DNA of 64,000 nt from Bryobacteraceae bacterium. GTDB taxonomy: Bacteria > Acidobacteriota > Terriglobia > Bryobacterales > Bryobacteraceae. Where the stretch lies: NCBI GenBank assembly GCA_041394945.1, contig JAWKHH010000002.1, positions 628,501 to 692,500 of the forward strand. The letters run 5' to 3'. Below the pieces are notes generated by a model that worked only from the letters and a program-made list of their open reading frames with translations, was not told the DNA's origin and searched no databases. Positions within the stretch are counted from its first letter, which is position 1. Each line of letters starts with the position of its first letter. A program made the translations under genes and the position numbers. Shown one piece after another: positions 1 to 8,292 of the stretch.

Positions 1-1
1 T

Positions 2-298
2 CACGACTACGAGCCGGGCGGCGCATTGGACTATGTGGTCGCGACTGCGGAGACGATTCGGGAGATGATTGCTCGCGCCATGCGGATGGGTCCGCGTTGT
101 GCAGGGGTCATCTTCTCGTCGTCCGGTGGCGAACTGGGCCTGGACGCAGAGGAGAGACGGTCAGTCATCGCCGGGAGCGCGGCTGGCCCAAGGGTGGAAA
201 TCATGGACCGGTTTTGCGCCGCGGTGCGCGGGAGGATGAGGATCGGCCGGGCGACGACGGCCTCGCCGGCGATATTCACGGTGGAGGAGGTGCGATGA
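2..298 (+). CDS. DUF3142-like protein, C-terminal part (cut by window edge)
   Basis: Open from the first bases of the window to a TGA at 296-298, so the N-terminus lies upstream. The visible 98 residues align with the C-terminal third of the protein at 2058-3359. Shared pieces are a DYVVATAETI-like segment (EIIAATPESI in the paralogue), a CAGVIFSSS-like segment (CAGVVFFRW) and a closing EEVR/EELR. The two are therefore tandem paralogues, separated only by the TPR gene that starts at 295 with a 4-bp ATGA overlap. Function is unknown; the full-length paralogue looks like the DUF3142 family. The shared stop/start suggests translational coupling. Confidence 0.75.
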   Translation, partial: HDYEPGGALDYVVATAETIREMIARAMRMGPRCAGVIFSSSGGELGLDAEERRSVIAGSAAGPRVEIMDRFCAAVRGRMRIGRATTASPAIFTVEEVR

Positions 299-2061
299 AA
301 GGGCTCTGGCGGCTGGCCGTGATCGGCGCACTCGCGGCCGTCACGGCGTGGAACTGCGGGTTTGACCAGTCTTTGCGCGAGTACTTGAGCGGCTACTTCT
401 GGCTCCCGTTCGCCGAGCACCCGACCGGTTTCGCCGCCAATGCCAAGCCGGCGCTCGATGCGCCGTTCGCGGGGATGGACCCAGCTCCCGCGCCGCGGCC
501 GCTGGTGCTGCTGCGTTCGATCTACCGGGGCAATGAGGCCAATCCGAATCCCCCGCAGGCGCTGGCGGCGGCACGGATGGACGGGTCGTTGACGGCGCGC
601 CAGCGGGAAGAAGTGGAGTTGATCGATGCCAAGCTCGATCTGCGGATCGGTGAGGCGGACAGTCCGGCACACCTGGAAACCGCCAGACGAAAGCTGTCGG
701 CGTTTCTGGCTCGCGCCAACACTCCTGAGTACCTGAGCGAGGCCCGCGGATGGCTGGCACGCGTCCACTACCTACTCGGTGATCGTGCGTCGGCCGGGAA
801 GATCTATCTCGACGAAGCGGCGCGGACGGATTCCAATCTGAGCCGCGAGACGCTGGCCTCGTCGCTTCAGATACTCTACGGCTACGATGGCGGCGCCGAT
901 CTCGCCGAACATCTCAGCGAGTATTTCGATACGCCGGAGCACGCCGCGTTCGCGATCAAGGTGGTAACCAATCCGCATACGTTCGGCGAGTATGAGAAGT
1001 TCACCATGCCGCCGTACCAGCGAATCAAGGAACTGCTCGCCGCTCATGGGGAGTTGTTCCGGACCGACGCCGGGGCGCGGCAATTGGCGCTGCTCGGGAT
1101 GCGGACGGCGCTGCGGGCGGCGGATCCCAAGGCGGCGATCGCCATGGCACGCAAGGTGCCGCGCAACTCTGCGGTGCGGCGCGATCCGGATTTTTTGTGG
1201 ATGCTCGCATCGGCGAACTTCGTCACCAAGAACTACGCAGGCGCCGCGACGCCGCTGCTGCGGTTGTTCCGGTCCCGAGAAGTGGAGAAAGACAAGCGGG
1301 CGGCTGCGGCGTACGGACTCTGCGGTGTGTATGCGAAGACCGGCAACTACGTGGAGCGGATCCGCTACGGATTATGGCTCGCGCGGGAAGTTCCGAGAGA
1401 CGCGTACTGGGGGCTGACGAGCGTCGCGGATTTCTCGGTGTACTGGGCGCTCTCGGGTCTCGACGTGCACCTGCTACTCGACGCCGAAGCGCCGGAGGAG
1501 GCCCTGCGCGAGTACATCGCGAAGTACGGCGCTGATCGCCGGGTGACCTATGCGCTAGCGGTGCGGGCGGCGCGTGCAGACCGCTACGAGGAGGCCGCCC
1601 AGTTGTACGATCGCGCGGGGACGCCGTCGCGCGCGGCGCGGATGCGGCGAACGGCGGAGTTGCACGCGGCTGCGAAGACCGGCGATGGGCAGTCGCGGTA
1701 CAAGTTCGCGGAGTACGTGTCGCGGAATCAGGAGCGGCTGTACTTCAACGCGATGCTATGGATGATGGATCAGCGCTATGCGTTCACGTCGGCGGAGGAT
1801 TGGCGGCTACTGCGATCGGAGCGCGAGCGGCTGGTGCGGGTGGAGCGGCGGTTGAAGGACGAGCAGGAAGAGCGATGGCGGGCGTACACGATGCTGCGGG
1901 AGATCGCAAGGGAACAGGGCCGGACGGAGTTGGGGAAGCGGTCTGCGGAGTTGGCGCTCGATTGTTTGCGGAGGATGAGCGAACGGTTCGGGCGGTTGGA
2001 TGAGATCACGCGGGGCATCGTCGAGTTGCGGCGGTGGCAGCGGGGATCGGGGGAGCTGTGA
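295..2061 (+). CDS. Secreted or membrane-anchored TPR-like protein, unknown function
   Basis: 588 residues from the ATG at 295, which overlaps the preceding TGA. The frame stays open upstream, but this ATG is preferred because it gives a basic, hydrophobic export signal (MKGLWRLAVIGALAAVTAW). The body is alpha-helical with loosely repeated Ala/Arg/Tyr-rich helix pairs typical of TPR/SEL1-like solenoids (for example around residues 150-460), and the C-terminal 80 residues are highly charged. No catalytic motif is visible. It sits between two DUF3142-like paralogues and overlaps the next gene by GTGA at 2058-2061, so the three probably form one transcript. A scaffold or envelope role is inference. 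Confidence 0.7.
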   Translation: MKGLWRLAVIGALAAVTAWNCGFDQSLREYLSGYFWLPFAEHPTGFAANAKPALDAPFAGMDPAPAPRPLVLLRSIYRGNEANPNPPQALAAARMDGSLTARQREEVELIDAKLDLRIGEADSPAHLETARRKLSAFLARANTPEYLSEARGWLARVHYLLGDRASAGKIYLDEAARTDSNLSRETLASSLQILYGYDGGADLAEHLSEYFDTPEHAAFAIKVVTNPHTFGEYEKFTMPPYQRIKELLAAHGELFRTDAGARQLALLGMRTALRAADPKAAIAMARKVPRNSAVRRDPDFLWMLASANFVTKNYAGAATPLLRLFRSREVEKDKRAAAAYGLCGVYAKTGNYVERIRYGLWLAREVPRDAYWGLTSVADFSVYWALSGLDVHLLLDAEAPEEALREYIAKYGADRRVTYALAVRAARADRYEEAAQLYDRAGTPSRAARMRRTAELHAAAKTGDGQSRYKFAEYVSRNQERLYFNAMLWMMDQRYAFTSAEDWRLLRSERERLVRVERRLKDEQEERWRAYTMLREIAREQGRTELGKRSAELALDCLRRMSERFGRLDEITRGIVELRRWQRGSGEL

Positions 2062-3359
2062 AGCGCGCGTTGTTCGCGGCGGCGCTGACGGCAGCGTTGG
2101 TGTCGTGCTCGCGGGGAGCGGGCGGGCCGAAGCCGGAGCGCTGGTCGAACGCGTTCTGGCTGTGGGGAGACACGGCGGTGGAGTCGGCCGTTGCCGTGGA
2201 CGAGCTTTTCGTTCTGGCGGGAACGGTGCGCAAGGGCGGAACAACGTTGGCGGGAGGATTGCCGGAGCGAATTCCGCCGGCCGGCGCGTATTGGCTGGCG
2301 TTTCGCTTTTACGAACGGACGGCGCCGCGGCCGCTGAGCATCCAGCCGTTGGTGAACCGCATCGCCGAACTGAGGAAGTTGGCCGCCGCCAGGAAGCTGG
2401 CTGTTGCCGGCGTGCAGCTTGACGTCGACTGCCCTACGCGCCAGCTGGCCGCGTACGCCGAGTGGCTGAGCGAGTTTCGCAAGGCGCTGGGAGCGGACGT
2501 TCCCGTGTCGATTACGGCCTTGCTCGATTGGTTCCGCCCGGGAACGGAGATGCAACTCGTCGCGGACGCCGTGGATGAGTACGTTCCGCAGTTCTACGAC
2601 GCCGGCGCCGATGCAGCGCCTACGATCAGCGCGCCGGTGATGTCGCCGATGTGGAGCGCCCGGTTTCAAGAACTCGGACGGCGCTATCGCATTGGCATAT
2701 CGACGTTCGGCCGCGTGCGGTTTCGCGAGGCGGCGAACCGGGGCGCGGTCTACGAGGCGGGCGGCGCGCGGCCGGTCGATCTGGCCTTGCATTCCGCGCT
2801 GACGCGGCGCGCGTCGCGAACCCGAGCCGGCGAACTGCGATTGGTGTACACGGCGTCGCGGGCCGGTTCCATCGCTGGCCGAAGCTTTCTGCCGGGCGAC
2901 GCCTTCGAGATCATCGCAGCGACGCCGGAGTCCATCTTCGCCGGCATGGAGCAGGCCATGAAGATGGGGGACTACTGCGCCGGAGTGGTGTTCTTCCGCT
3001 GGCCTGAAGCCGGGGAGGCGCTGACTGCGCAACCGGCGGAGGTGCTGCGCGCTGCCGGCGGCGAACCCGTTGCCGCACCGCTGCGCTTGCGGGTTTCCGA
3101 GGGTGGATGCCCGGCGGCATCCTGCGCCGACGTCGGGGTCGTTATGAACCGGCCGTTTTCGGAAGACCCGGTCCGATACCGGATCGTCAGCACCGCGCGC
3201 ATCGAGTACTTCGTTCCCGCCGACGGTTCACCGGCGCGATTGATCTCGCCCTACGAGATCGGCCTCGAGATGCCACCGTTTTCCGGGCGAGGATTGTTTG
3301 CGGCCGGCCGCGCTGTCACCGGCAGCCGCTCGAAATATTCGATCGAGGAACTACGGTAG
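2058..3359 (+). CDS. DUF3142-like lipoprotein
   Basis: 433 residues from a GTG at 2058 that overlaps the previous TGA. The N-terminus MKRALFAAALTAALVSC is a lipoprotein signal with lipobox LVSC, so the mature protein probably carries lipid on Cys17. A central segment (GVQLDVDCPTRQL, then SITALLDWF, then EYVPQFYDAG) resembles the TIM-barrel-like DUF3142 family, whose function is not established. The C-terminal 100 residues hold two Cys (GGCPAASCADVGV) and end like the truncated paralogue at 2-298. Expected location is the periplasmic face of a membrane. Family assignment is from memory of the motifs and is moderate. Confidence 0.65.
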   Translation: MKRALFAAALTAALVSCSRGAGGPKPERWSNAFWLWGDTAVESAVAVDELFVLAGTVRKGGTTLAGGLPERIPPAGAYWLAFRFYERTAPRPLSIQPLVNRIAELRKLAAARKLAVAGVQLDVDCPTRQLAAYAEWLSEFRKALGADVPVSITALLDWFRPGTEMQLVADAVDEYVPQFYDAGADAAPTISAPVMSPMWSARFQELGRRYRIGISTFGRVRFREAANRGAVYEAGGARPVDLALHSALTRRASRTRAGELRLVYTASRAGSIAGRSFLPGDAFEIIAATPESIFAGMEQAMKMGDYCAGVVFFRWPEAGEALTAQPAEVLRAAGGEPVAAPLRLRVSEGGCPAASCADVGVVMNRPFSEDPVRYRIVSTARIEYFVPADGSPARLISPYEIGLEMPPFSGRGLFAAGRAVTGSRSKYSIEELR

Positions 3360-3362
3360 CGA

Positions 3363-4346
3363 TTACTTCCCGTAGTGGCACGCGATCTCGAGCATGGCCA
3401 CCGGCTTGCCCGCCGCATCGAGCAGCGGCGCGAGGACAGCCACCCAGCCGGGCTCGGTGAGCGACATACGCTGGCCCGGGTCAATGGCGGCCTTCCGGAT
3501 GTCGAAGGTCTGCTCCACCACGTCGCCTTTGCGCGCCAGCATGCTCAGTGCACGGTCGCCGAGCGTGCGGTGCATGGCCTTCTTGCCGGCCACAGGCTTC
3601 CAGACGTTGATGCCGTAGGCGTAGCCGGTGAGCCTGGCGAGCCGGGACAGGGCTCCTGAATCCGGATCGGCGCCCTCGGCCACCCGAATGGCCACGCGCG
3701 CCACGTCGAGCAGATCCTGTTCGATGGCCTCGGCGGCGGGAAACCCGCCCGCGTCGAGTTCCATGATCGAGATGTTGCGATATTCCACCGGCCAGCCTTC
3801 CGATTGCAGGCAGATGTGGCCTTCGGCGGGCTTGGCGGCGAAGCCTTCGTTCACCACCTCGCCGTTCAGCGCAACGCGGATCCAGCCGTTGCGCGCGACG
3901 ATCTCGTAACGGTCCCAATCGCCGAATCGCGGCCGGTTCCGCACGATGGGCCCACGGCGCGCGCCGGTCACCTCGCCGCCGCGGACGCCGAACATGCTGC
4001 CGGCCTCGCCGAAGTGGCCCTGTACTTCAAGCGATCGCGGCCAGGTATCCACGGTCTCCGCGGCGTGAATGAAGAAGCCGGCGTTGGGCCACTCTTCGGG
4101 CGCGCCCTTCCAACCATCGGGAATGAATCGCCACTCGGCGCGGAACACGTAGTTGCGATAGCTCTTGCGGCTGCGGAGGAAGCCGTTCGGCTTGCCTAGG
4201 CAGTGGATGACGCCGTCGCGAAGGGACCAGATGCCGGCCGGCGCTCCTTCGACGGTCCAGTGTTCGGAAATCTCCTTTACCGGCGAAAGGGAGACCCACT
4301 GCGCCGGTAGCACGGCGGCGGCGAGAAACAACATCGCGATTCGCAT
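3363..4346 (-). CDS. Secreted DUF1080 (3-keto-disaccharide hydrolase-like) protein
   Basis: 327 residues with signal peptide MRIAMLFLAAAVLPAQ. Residues about 20-195 show a DUF1080 concanavalin-like fold: HWTVEGAPAGIWSLRDGVIHC, GFLRSRKSYRNYVFRAEWRF, WPNAGFFIHA and GDWDRYEIVARNGWIRVALNG. Family members bind or cleave sugars outside the cytoplasm. The C-terminal 120 residues (AIEQDLLDVARVAIRVAEG onward) form a second domain that looks like a periplasmic Cache/PAS-type sensor module, an unusual partner. It follows acetate kinase by 6 bp and probably shares its transcript. Its end lies 3 bp from the convergent DUF3142-like gene. Confidence 0.75.
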   Translation of the reverse strand: MRIAMLFLAAAVLPAQWVSLSPVKEISEHWTVEGAPAGIWSLRDGVIHCLGKPNGFLRSRKSYRNYVFRAEWRFIPDGWKGAPEEWPNAGFFIHAAETVDTWPRSLEVQGHFGEAGSMFGVRGGEVTGARRGPIVRNRPRFGDWDRYEIVARNGWIRVALNGEVVNEGFAAKPAEGHICLQSEGWPVEYRNISIMELDAGGFPAAEAIEQDLLDVARVAIRVAEGADPDSGALSRLARLTGYAYGINVWKPVAGKKAMHRTLGDRALSMLARKGDVVEQTFDIRKAAIDPGQRMSLTEPGWVAVLAPLLDAAGKPVAMLEIACHYGK

Positions 4347-4352
4347 TTCCTT

Positions 4353-5435
4353 CTAACCTCCCGAGAGCAGGCGCCAGGCGCGGCGCGCGACGATCAGTTC
4401 CTCGTTCGTACGTAGAACGACGATGGCGACCTTGGAATCCGGCGCCGACACCAGGCGATCGCCGGCGCCGGTCTCGTTCGCCTTGTCGAGGGCGATTCCG
4501 AGAAAGCCGAGCGGCTCGAGAATCCTTCGCCGCAGACCGGCCGCGTTTTCGCCGATTCCGCCGGTGAACGCCACCGCGTCGATACCGCCCATCGCCGCGC
4601 CGTAAGCGCCGATGGTCTTTCGCACCTGGTAGGCGAACACGTCGAGCGCGGCGGCGGCTTCGGGCGTTCCGGTGGCTTCGAGGTCGCGCACGTCGCCGCC
4701 GGCGATTCCCGAGATGCCCGCCAGTCCGCCGCCGCCGGCGAGTTCCTGACGGATGGCCTCCGGCGTCATGCCGAAGCGTTCCTGCATGTAGATCACGGCG
4801 AACGCATCCAACTCGCCGTGGCGCGTGGCGTTCTCGAGGCCCGATTGCGGGGAGAAGCCCATCGTGGTGTCGACGGACCGCCCGTCGCGGATGGCGCACA
4901 TCGAACTGCTGCCGCCGAGGTGGCAGCTTACCAGGCGCGGCGCCGGACGGCCGAGCATGGCCGGCACAGCGCCCGCGACGAACTGGTGCGACGCGCCGTG
5001 AAAGCCGTAGCGGCGGACCTCGCCTTCGTCGAGCCACCGGCGGGGGACGCCGTAGAGCGACGCGTGGTCCGGCATGGTGGCGTGGAACGCGGTTTCGAAC
5101 GCGGCCACCGTCGGGACGCCGGGCATGGCTTGTTGGAACGCTTCGATGCCGGTGAGATAGATGGCGTTGTGGGCGGGCGCGGCGGGAAGCAGGCGGCGCA
5201 GGGCATCGAGCACCTCGGCGTCGACGTGAAATGTACCGCGATAATGCGCACCGCCGTGGACCACCTTGAATGCCACGGCATCCACCGGAGCCCCGGCGGT
5301 GTCGAGCGCGGCGATGGCGGCGCGGTAGTCGGTAACACGTTCGACGCGGCCTTGCGCCAGCACCGTCTCGGCGGGCATTTCTAAGAACTGGTACTTGAAC
5401 GAAGTCGACCCGAGGTTAGGGACGAGAATGTTCAC
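4353..5435 (-). CDS. ackA: Divergent acetate kinase (acetate/propionate kinase family)
   Basis: 360 residues, GTG start at 5435 overlapping the upstream stop. Acetate kinases interconvert acetate plus ATP with acetyl-phosphate plus ADP in the cytoplasm. Family motifs are present: Asn7 in PNLGSTS, VVHGG (58-62), AHN (88-90), FETAFH (113-118), RRYGFHGASH, CHLGGSSS, TRHGELD and FTGGIGEN. It is about 40 residues shorter than the usual 400. Three active-site positions differ from the Methanosarcina thermophila enzyme: Arg91 is Lys57, Asp148 is Glu114 and Asn211 is Gly175. His89, His146, His172 and Arg205 are kept. Activity or substrate may therefore differ. No phosphotransacetylase or phosphoketolase lies nearby. 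Confidence 0.85.
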   Translation of the reverse strand: MNILVPNLGSTSFKYQFLEMPAETVLAQGRVERVTDYRAAIAALDTAGAPVDAVAFKVVHGGAHYRGTFHVDAEVLDALRRLLPAAPAHNAIYLTGIEAFQQAMPGVPTVAAFETAFHATMPDHASLYGVPRRWLDEGEVRRYGFHGASHQFVAGAVPAMLGRPAPRLVSCHLGGSSSMCAIRDGRSVDTTMGFSPQSGLENATRHGELDAFAVIYMQERFGMTPEAIRQELAGGGGLAGISGIAGGDVRDLEATGTPEAAAALDVFAYQVRKTIGAYGAAMGGIDAVAFTGGIGENAAGLRRRILEPLGFLGIALDKANETGAGDRLVSAPDSKVAIVVLRTNEELIVARRAWRLLSGG

Positions 5436-6604
5436 TTCAAGCCGTAGCGCTGGCGGATGACCTTGGCGTTGGTGTTTGCCTGGCCCTGGTGCGGCCCCTT
5501 GATCCGGCCGGCGAGCGCGTTGTACTTCAGTGCGTCGCGCAGGCGATTCATGTCCGGCTTCCGGCCGGAGCCGAGCTTGTAGTTGGCGAGCCCGAGCTGG
5601 AACAGGGCCGGTCCGAGCAGCGCGTCGTTGCCTTCCAGATAAGGCAGCGATTCACGGAACACGGTGTCGGCGTCGGCGAGCTTGTTCTGCTGGGCGAGGA
5701 CGGTCCCTTTTAGGAAAAGGCCGGCGCCGAGCGACGCATTCTTCTTCTTTTCCCAATCGGCCGGGGCGACGCCTGCGGGCGCGGCCTTGGTCTTCATGAG
5801 GTCGACGAGCTTGTCGGAATAGGCGATCGCTTCGTCGGCCTGCTTGTCCTCGAACGCCTTGTTGGCGAGCAGAAGCAGCATGTCCTCGTTGGCGGTTCCC
5901 TTGCCGGCGGCGGTCTTGGCGATTTCAAAAGCCTTCTCGTTGTCGTTCATCTGGCGATAGGAGAGGAAGTAGGCGGAATCGAACTGCTTGCCGTACTGGG
6001 ATTCCGGGCTCATGGCGCGCAGGGCGTCCATCAGCTTGATGCGCTGAGCGGGATCGGCAGCGCGCAGGGACGCTGAGTAGATTTCGTATTCGCACCGGTC
6101 CTGCACCTGCTGGGCGAACTTGACGCGGTATTCCCAGCCCGGGATTTCGTCTTCGTCCTCGGGTTTCGGAGTCTTTTCCGATTTCCGCGCGGCGGTCCTG
6201 GTGATGCCGGCCCATTTCACGATCAGATCCGGATCGTTCTTGCCCACGGCGGCCTGCAGGCCCCCATAGGCCATCTCGGCGTCTGAGTCATCAATGGCGA
6301 GGAGCTTTTCGACCGCGGGGATCAGCTTGTCCCATACCTGCGCCTTCACGTAGGCGGTTTCCAACTGTCCAAGGACCCAGGCGTTGCCGGGGTGCTGCGG
6401 GTATTTGCCGGCGAACTCCTCCATCATGGCGACCTTCTTTTCGGCGTCCTGTTCGGTGCCGATCGCCTGGAGAGCCTTCCCTTCGTCCGTCTCTGTGTTT
6501 ACGTCGAGCTTGTGGCGGTCCTGCGCAAGGCCGGCGGAAGCCAGCGCCAGCGCCGCGGCGACTCCGAGGACACGCATCCCGATCCAAATTCGTTGACTCG
6601 GCAT
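5432..6604 (-). CDS. Secreted TPR-like protein, unknown function
   Basis: 390 residues from the ATG at 6604. The frame stays open upstream, but this start gives signal peptide MPSQRIWIGMRVLGVAAALALASAGLAQ. The mature part is alpha-solenoid, with TPR-like pairs such as PGNAWVLGQLETAYVKAQVWDKLI and EDMLLLLANKAFEDKQADEAIAYSDKL. No enzyme motif is seen. It is first in a three-gene transcript with ackA (GTGA overlap) and the DUF1080 gene. A TATAAT lies 7 nt upstream of the ATG with no Shine-Dalgarno, so the mRNA may be leaderless. Confidence 0.75.
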   Translation of the reverse strand: MPSQRIWIGMRVLGVAAALALASAGLAQDRHKLDVNTETDEGKALQAIGTEQDAEKKVAMMEEFAGKYPQHPGNAWVLGQLETAYVKAQVWDKLIPAVEKLLAIDDSDAEMAYGGLQAAVGKNDPDLIVKWAGITRTAARKSEKTPKPEDEDEIPGWEYRVKFAQQVQDRCEYEIYSASLRAADPAQRIKLMDALRAMSPESQYGKQFDSAYFLSYRQMNDNEKAFEIAKTAAGKGTANEDMLLLLANKAFEDKQADEAIAYSDKLVDLMKTKAAPAGVAPADWEKKKNASLGAGLFLKGTVLAQQNKLADADTVFRESLPYLEGNDALLGPALFQLGLANYKLGSGRKPDMNRLRDALKYNALAGRIKGPHQGQANTNAKVIRQRYGLK

Positions 6605-6611
6605 GGGGTGT

Positions 6612-6617
6612 ATTATA
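6612..6617 (-). promoter_or_regulatory. -10 element directly before the TPR gene start
   Basis: On the minus strand this reads TATAAT, followed by ACACCCC and the ATG at 6604. The 7-nt spacing puts the transcript start on or next to the start codon. No purine-rich ribosome site is present. The divergent transporter gene starts only 37 bp away. Confidence 0.5.
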
Positions 6618-6641
6618 GAGGAATTCTCACCCCAGCGGAAC

Positions 6642-7610
6642 ATGCTTCTTGTCGACTCTTCCAGCGCCGCGCTTCTTGCCGGCGGGGCCGCTCTCCTGCT
6701 CTGGGCTTTCTGGATGGCGACGTTCAAAGCCTCGGGATGGCGCTTCGAACTCTACTCGCTTGACTTTCTCGCGGGCGCGCTCGTCGCGGCGCTAGCCGCC
6801 TTCCTCACCCTGGGCGCTCTCGGCGACGGCATTACGGCGCTCGATAACCTGGCGATCGCGAGCGGGAATATCGTCGCCGTCGCTCTCGCCGCCGGCTGCG
6901 TGCTCGCGCTCGGCGTGATGTGCCAATTGGCCGTGGCATCGGCAGGGGGGATGGCGGTTGCGGTGCTCATTACGCTCAGCGCCGGATTTGCGGTCCACCA
7001 TCTGCTGCGACTTGCCGCGGAGCCCAAAGGGAACCATGCCGGCGCGATCGCCGTGGCGTTGCTGAGCCTGGCCGCCGTCGGCCTCGCGATCGCCGCATTC
7101 CATGCGTCGCAGCGGGAGGCTCGCGGCCCGGGAATCGTTCTCGGCCTGCTGGGAGGGATCTGCTTCGGGACGATGTTTCGCCTGCTTGACGTGGCGCGCA
7201 GCGACGATATCGACCTGCAGCCGTACCCGCTCGTGCTCCTGGCCGCGATGGGCGCGCTGCCGTCGGGGATCCTCTACGACCTCTTCTTTTCCAACCTGCC
7301 GATCCGGTCGAAGCCCATTTCGCTGCTCAGCTACTTTCGCGGAACGCTCGTTCAACACGCGGCCGGCATTGCGGGCGGCGCGATATGGAGCCTTGGACTG
7401 TTGTGTCTTATCCTGGCCGTGCACGCGCAGCCGGAGGCCGGGCTCAGCGCCGTTGGCGGAGCGGCGATCGCGTATGGGTCGGCCGTTCCCGCGGCGCTTG
7501 GCGGCGTGTTGGCCGGCAAGGAATTGGCTGATGGCCGGGGGCTGAACCTGCTGCGGCTCTCCATGCTCGGGCTGGCGGCGGCGGTGGGCCTGTCGCTCTT
7601 GCCGGTATAA
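6642..7610 (+). CDS. GRP-type (DMT superfamily) sugar transporter-like membrane protein
   Basis: 322 residues from ATG 6642 with about ten hydrophobic segments and short polar loops. The layout fits the glucose/ribose-type permeases (GRP family) of the drug/metabolite superfamily: an N-terminal helix, a WRFELYSLDFLAG loop, then a glycine-rich pair of helices around VASAGGMAVAVLITLSAGFAV. Such proteins import sugars with a coupled ion in the inner membrane. I cannot tell the substrate. It diverges from the TPR/ackA transcript across 37 bp, so its promoter must overlap that gene's start. A TATAAT overlapping its stop codon (7606-7611) could serve the sigma-factor gene downstream. Confidence 0.6.
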   Translation: MLLVDSSSAALLAGGAALLLWAFWMATFKASGWRFELYSLDFLAGALVAALAAFLTLGALGDGITALDNLAIASGNIVAVALAAGCVLALGVMCQLAVASAGGMAVAVLITLSAGFAVHHLLRLAAEPKGNHAGAIAVALLSLAAVGLAIAAFHASQREARGPGIVLGLLGGICFGTMFRLLDVARSDDIDLQPYPLVLLAAMGALPSGILYDLFFSNLPIRSKPISLLSYFRGTLVQHAAGIAGGAIWSLGLLCLILAVHAQPEAGLSAVGGAAIAYGSAVPAALGGVLAGKELADGRGLNLLRLSMLGLAAAVGLSLLPV

Positions 7611-7611
7611 T
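7606..7611 (+). promoter_or_regulatory. Possible -10 element upstream of the ECF sigma operon
   Basis: A perfect TATAAT overlaps the transporter's stop codon, 50 bp upstream of the leader ORF at 7661. No convincing -35 box sits 17 bp further up, so this is a weak call; an ECF-type promoter could also be used. Confidence 0.3.
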
Positions 7612-7660
7612 CGAGATCCGTTTCCCGGCGGAGTCCGTATCCATTGTCAGAGGAAGCGAG

Positions 7661-7687
7661 ATGAATCGCAGAGCAGTTCCATGCTGA
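7661..7687 (+). CDS. Eight-codon upstream ORF in the sigma-factor leader
   Basis: ATG at 7661 is preceded by a strong ribosome site (AGAGGAAGCGAG). The ORF encodes MNRRAVPC and stops at TGA 7685-7687. The stop overlaps an in-frame ATG of the sigma gene (TGATG at 7685-7689), the usual arrangement for translational coupling. The sigma gene's own ATG at 7681 has no clear ribosome site. It may therefore be a control peptide or simply a re-initiation device. Confidence 0.45.
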   Translation: MNRRAVPC

Positions 7688-8292
7688 TGGCGTTCGCCAC
7701 GAGCGGCGCATTTCCCGCCACACCGCCGCCCGAGCCGGATCTCGGAGGATTGATCCGCCGGGCGGCGGCGGGAGATCAGCGTGCCTTCGCCGAGCTTTAC
7801 GACCGGACGAACCGGCTGGTGTATAGCGTGGTGTTTCGCATCGTGGCCGATCCCTCCGACGCCGAGGAAGTGACGCTCGACGTCTACAACCAGGTGTGGC
7901 GTTCGGCGGCTTCCTACGATGCCGGGCGCAGCGCGCCGGCGACGTGGCTGATCATGACGGCGCGGTCGCGGGCGCTCGATCGGATCCGGTCACGCACGGC
8001 ACGGTCCCGGCACGAGGCGCCGCTCGATCCCGGGCACGACAGCCCGTCGCCGGAGGGCGGCGCCGACCAAACAGCGTGGTTCGCCCAGCGCCGGAAGCTG
8101 GTGCTGAACGCCATCGGCCAACTGCAGCCGGATCAGCGGCAGTTGATCGAGTTGTCCTTTTTCGAAGGCCTTAGCCACTCGGAAATGGCCGCGCGCCTCA
8201 ACCAACCGCTGGGGACCGTAAAGACGCGAGTCCGTTCCGGGTTGACCAAACTGCGCCAGGCGTTGGCGGATACTGTGGGGTACTCGTCATGA
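7681..8292 (+). CDS. ECF RNA polymerase sigma factor (SigK-like)
   Basis: 203 residues from ATG 7681; a start at ATG 7687, coupled to the upstream ORF, is equally possible. Region 2 is seen at about 25-95 (GDQRAFAELYDRTNRLVYSV, then DAEEVTLDVYNQVWRSA and ATWLIMTARSRALDRIRS). Region 4 is at about 140-195 (LQPDQRQLIELSFFEGLSHSEMA, then LGTVKTRVRSGLTKLRQAL). It directs RNA polymerase to stress or envelope promoters. Its stop overlaps the start of an RskA-like anti-sigma gene (ATGA at 8289-8292), which supports a sigma/anti-sigma pair. The regulon is unknown; the secreted hydrolase at 9067 may belong to it. Confidence 0.9.
   Translation: MLMAFATSGAFPATPPPEPDLGGLIRRAAAGDQRAFAELYDRTNRLVYSVVFRIVADPSDAEEVTLDVYNQVWRSAASYDAGRSAPATWLIMTARSRALDRIRSRTARSRHEAPLDPGHDSPSPEGGADQTAWFAQRRKLVLNAIGQLQPDQRQLIELSFFEGLSHSEMAARLNQPLGTVKTRVRSGLTKLRQALADTVGYSS

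Noticed and set aside
97..294. Upstream extension of the TPR gene
   Set aside because: The extra 66 residues are Arg/Gly-rich shadow of the DUF3142-like gene; ATG 295 gives a signal peptide and a 4-bp overlap.
6605..6727. N-terminal extension of the TPR gene upstream of ackA
   Set aside because: It would place 41 Ala/Arg-rich residues before a good signal peptide and run into the divergent transporter gene.
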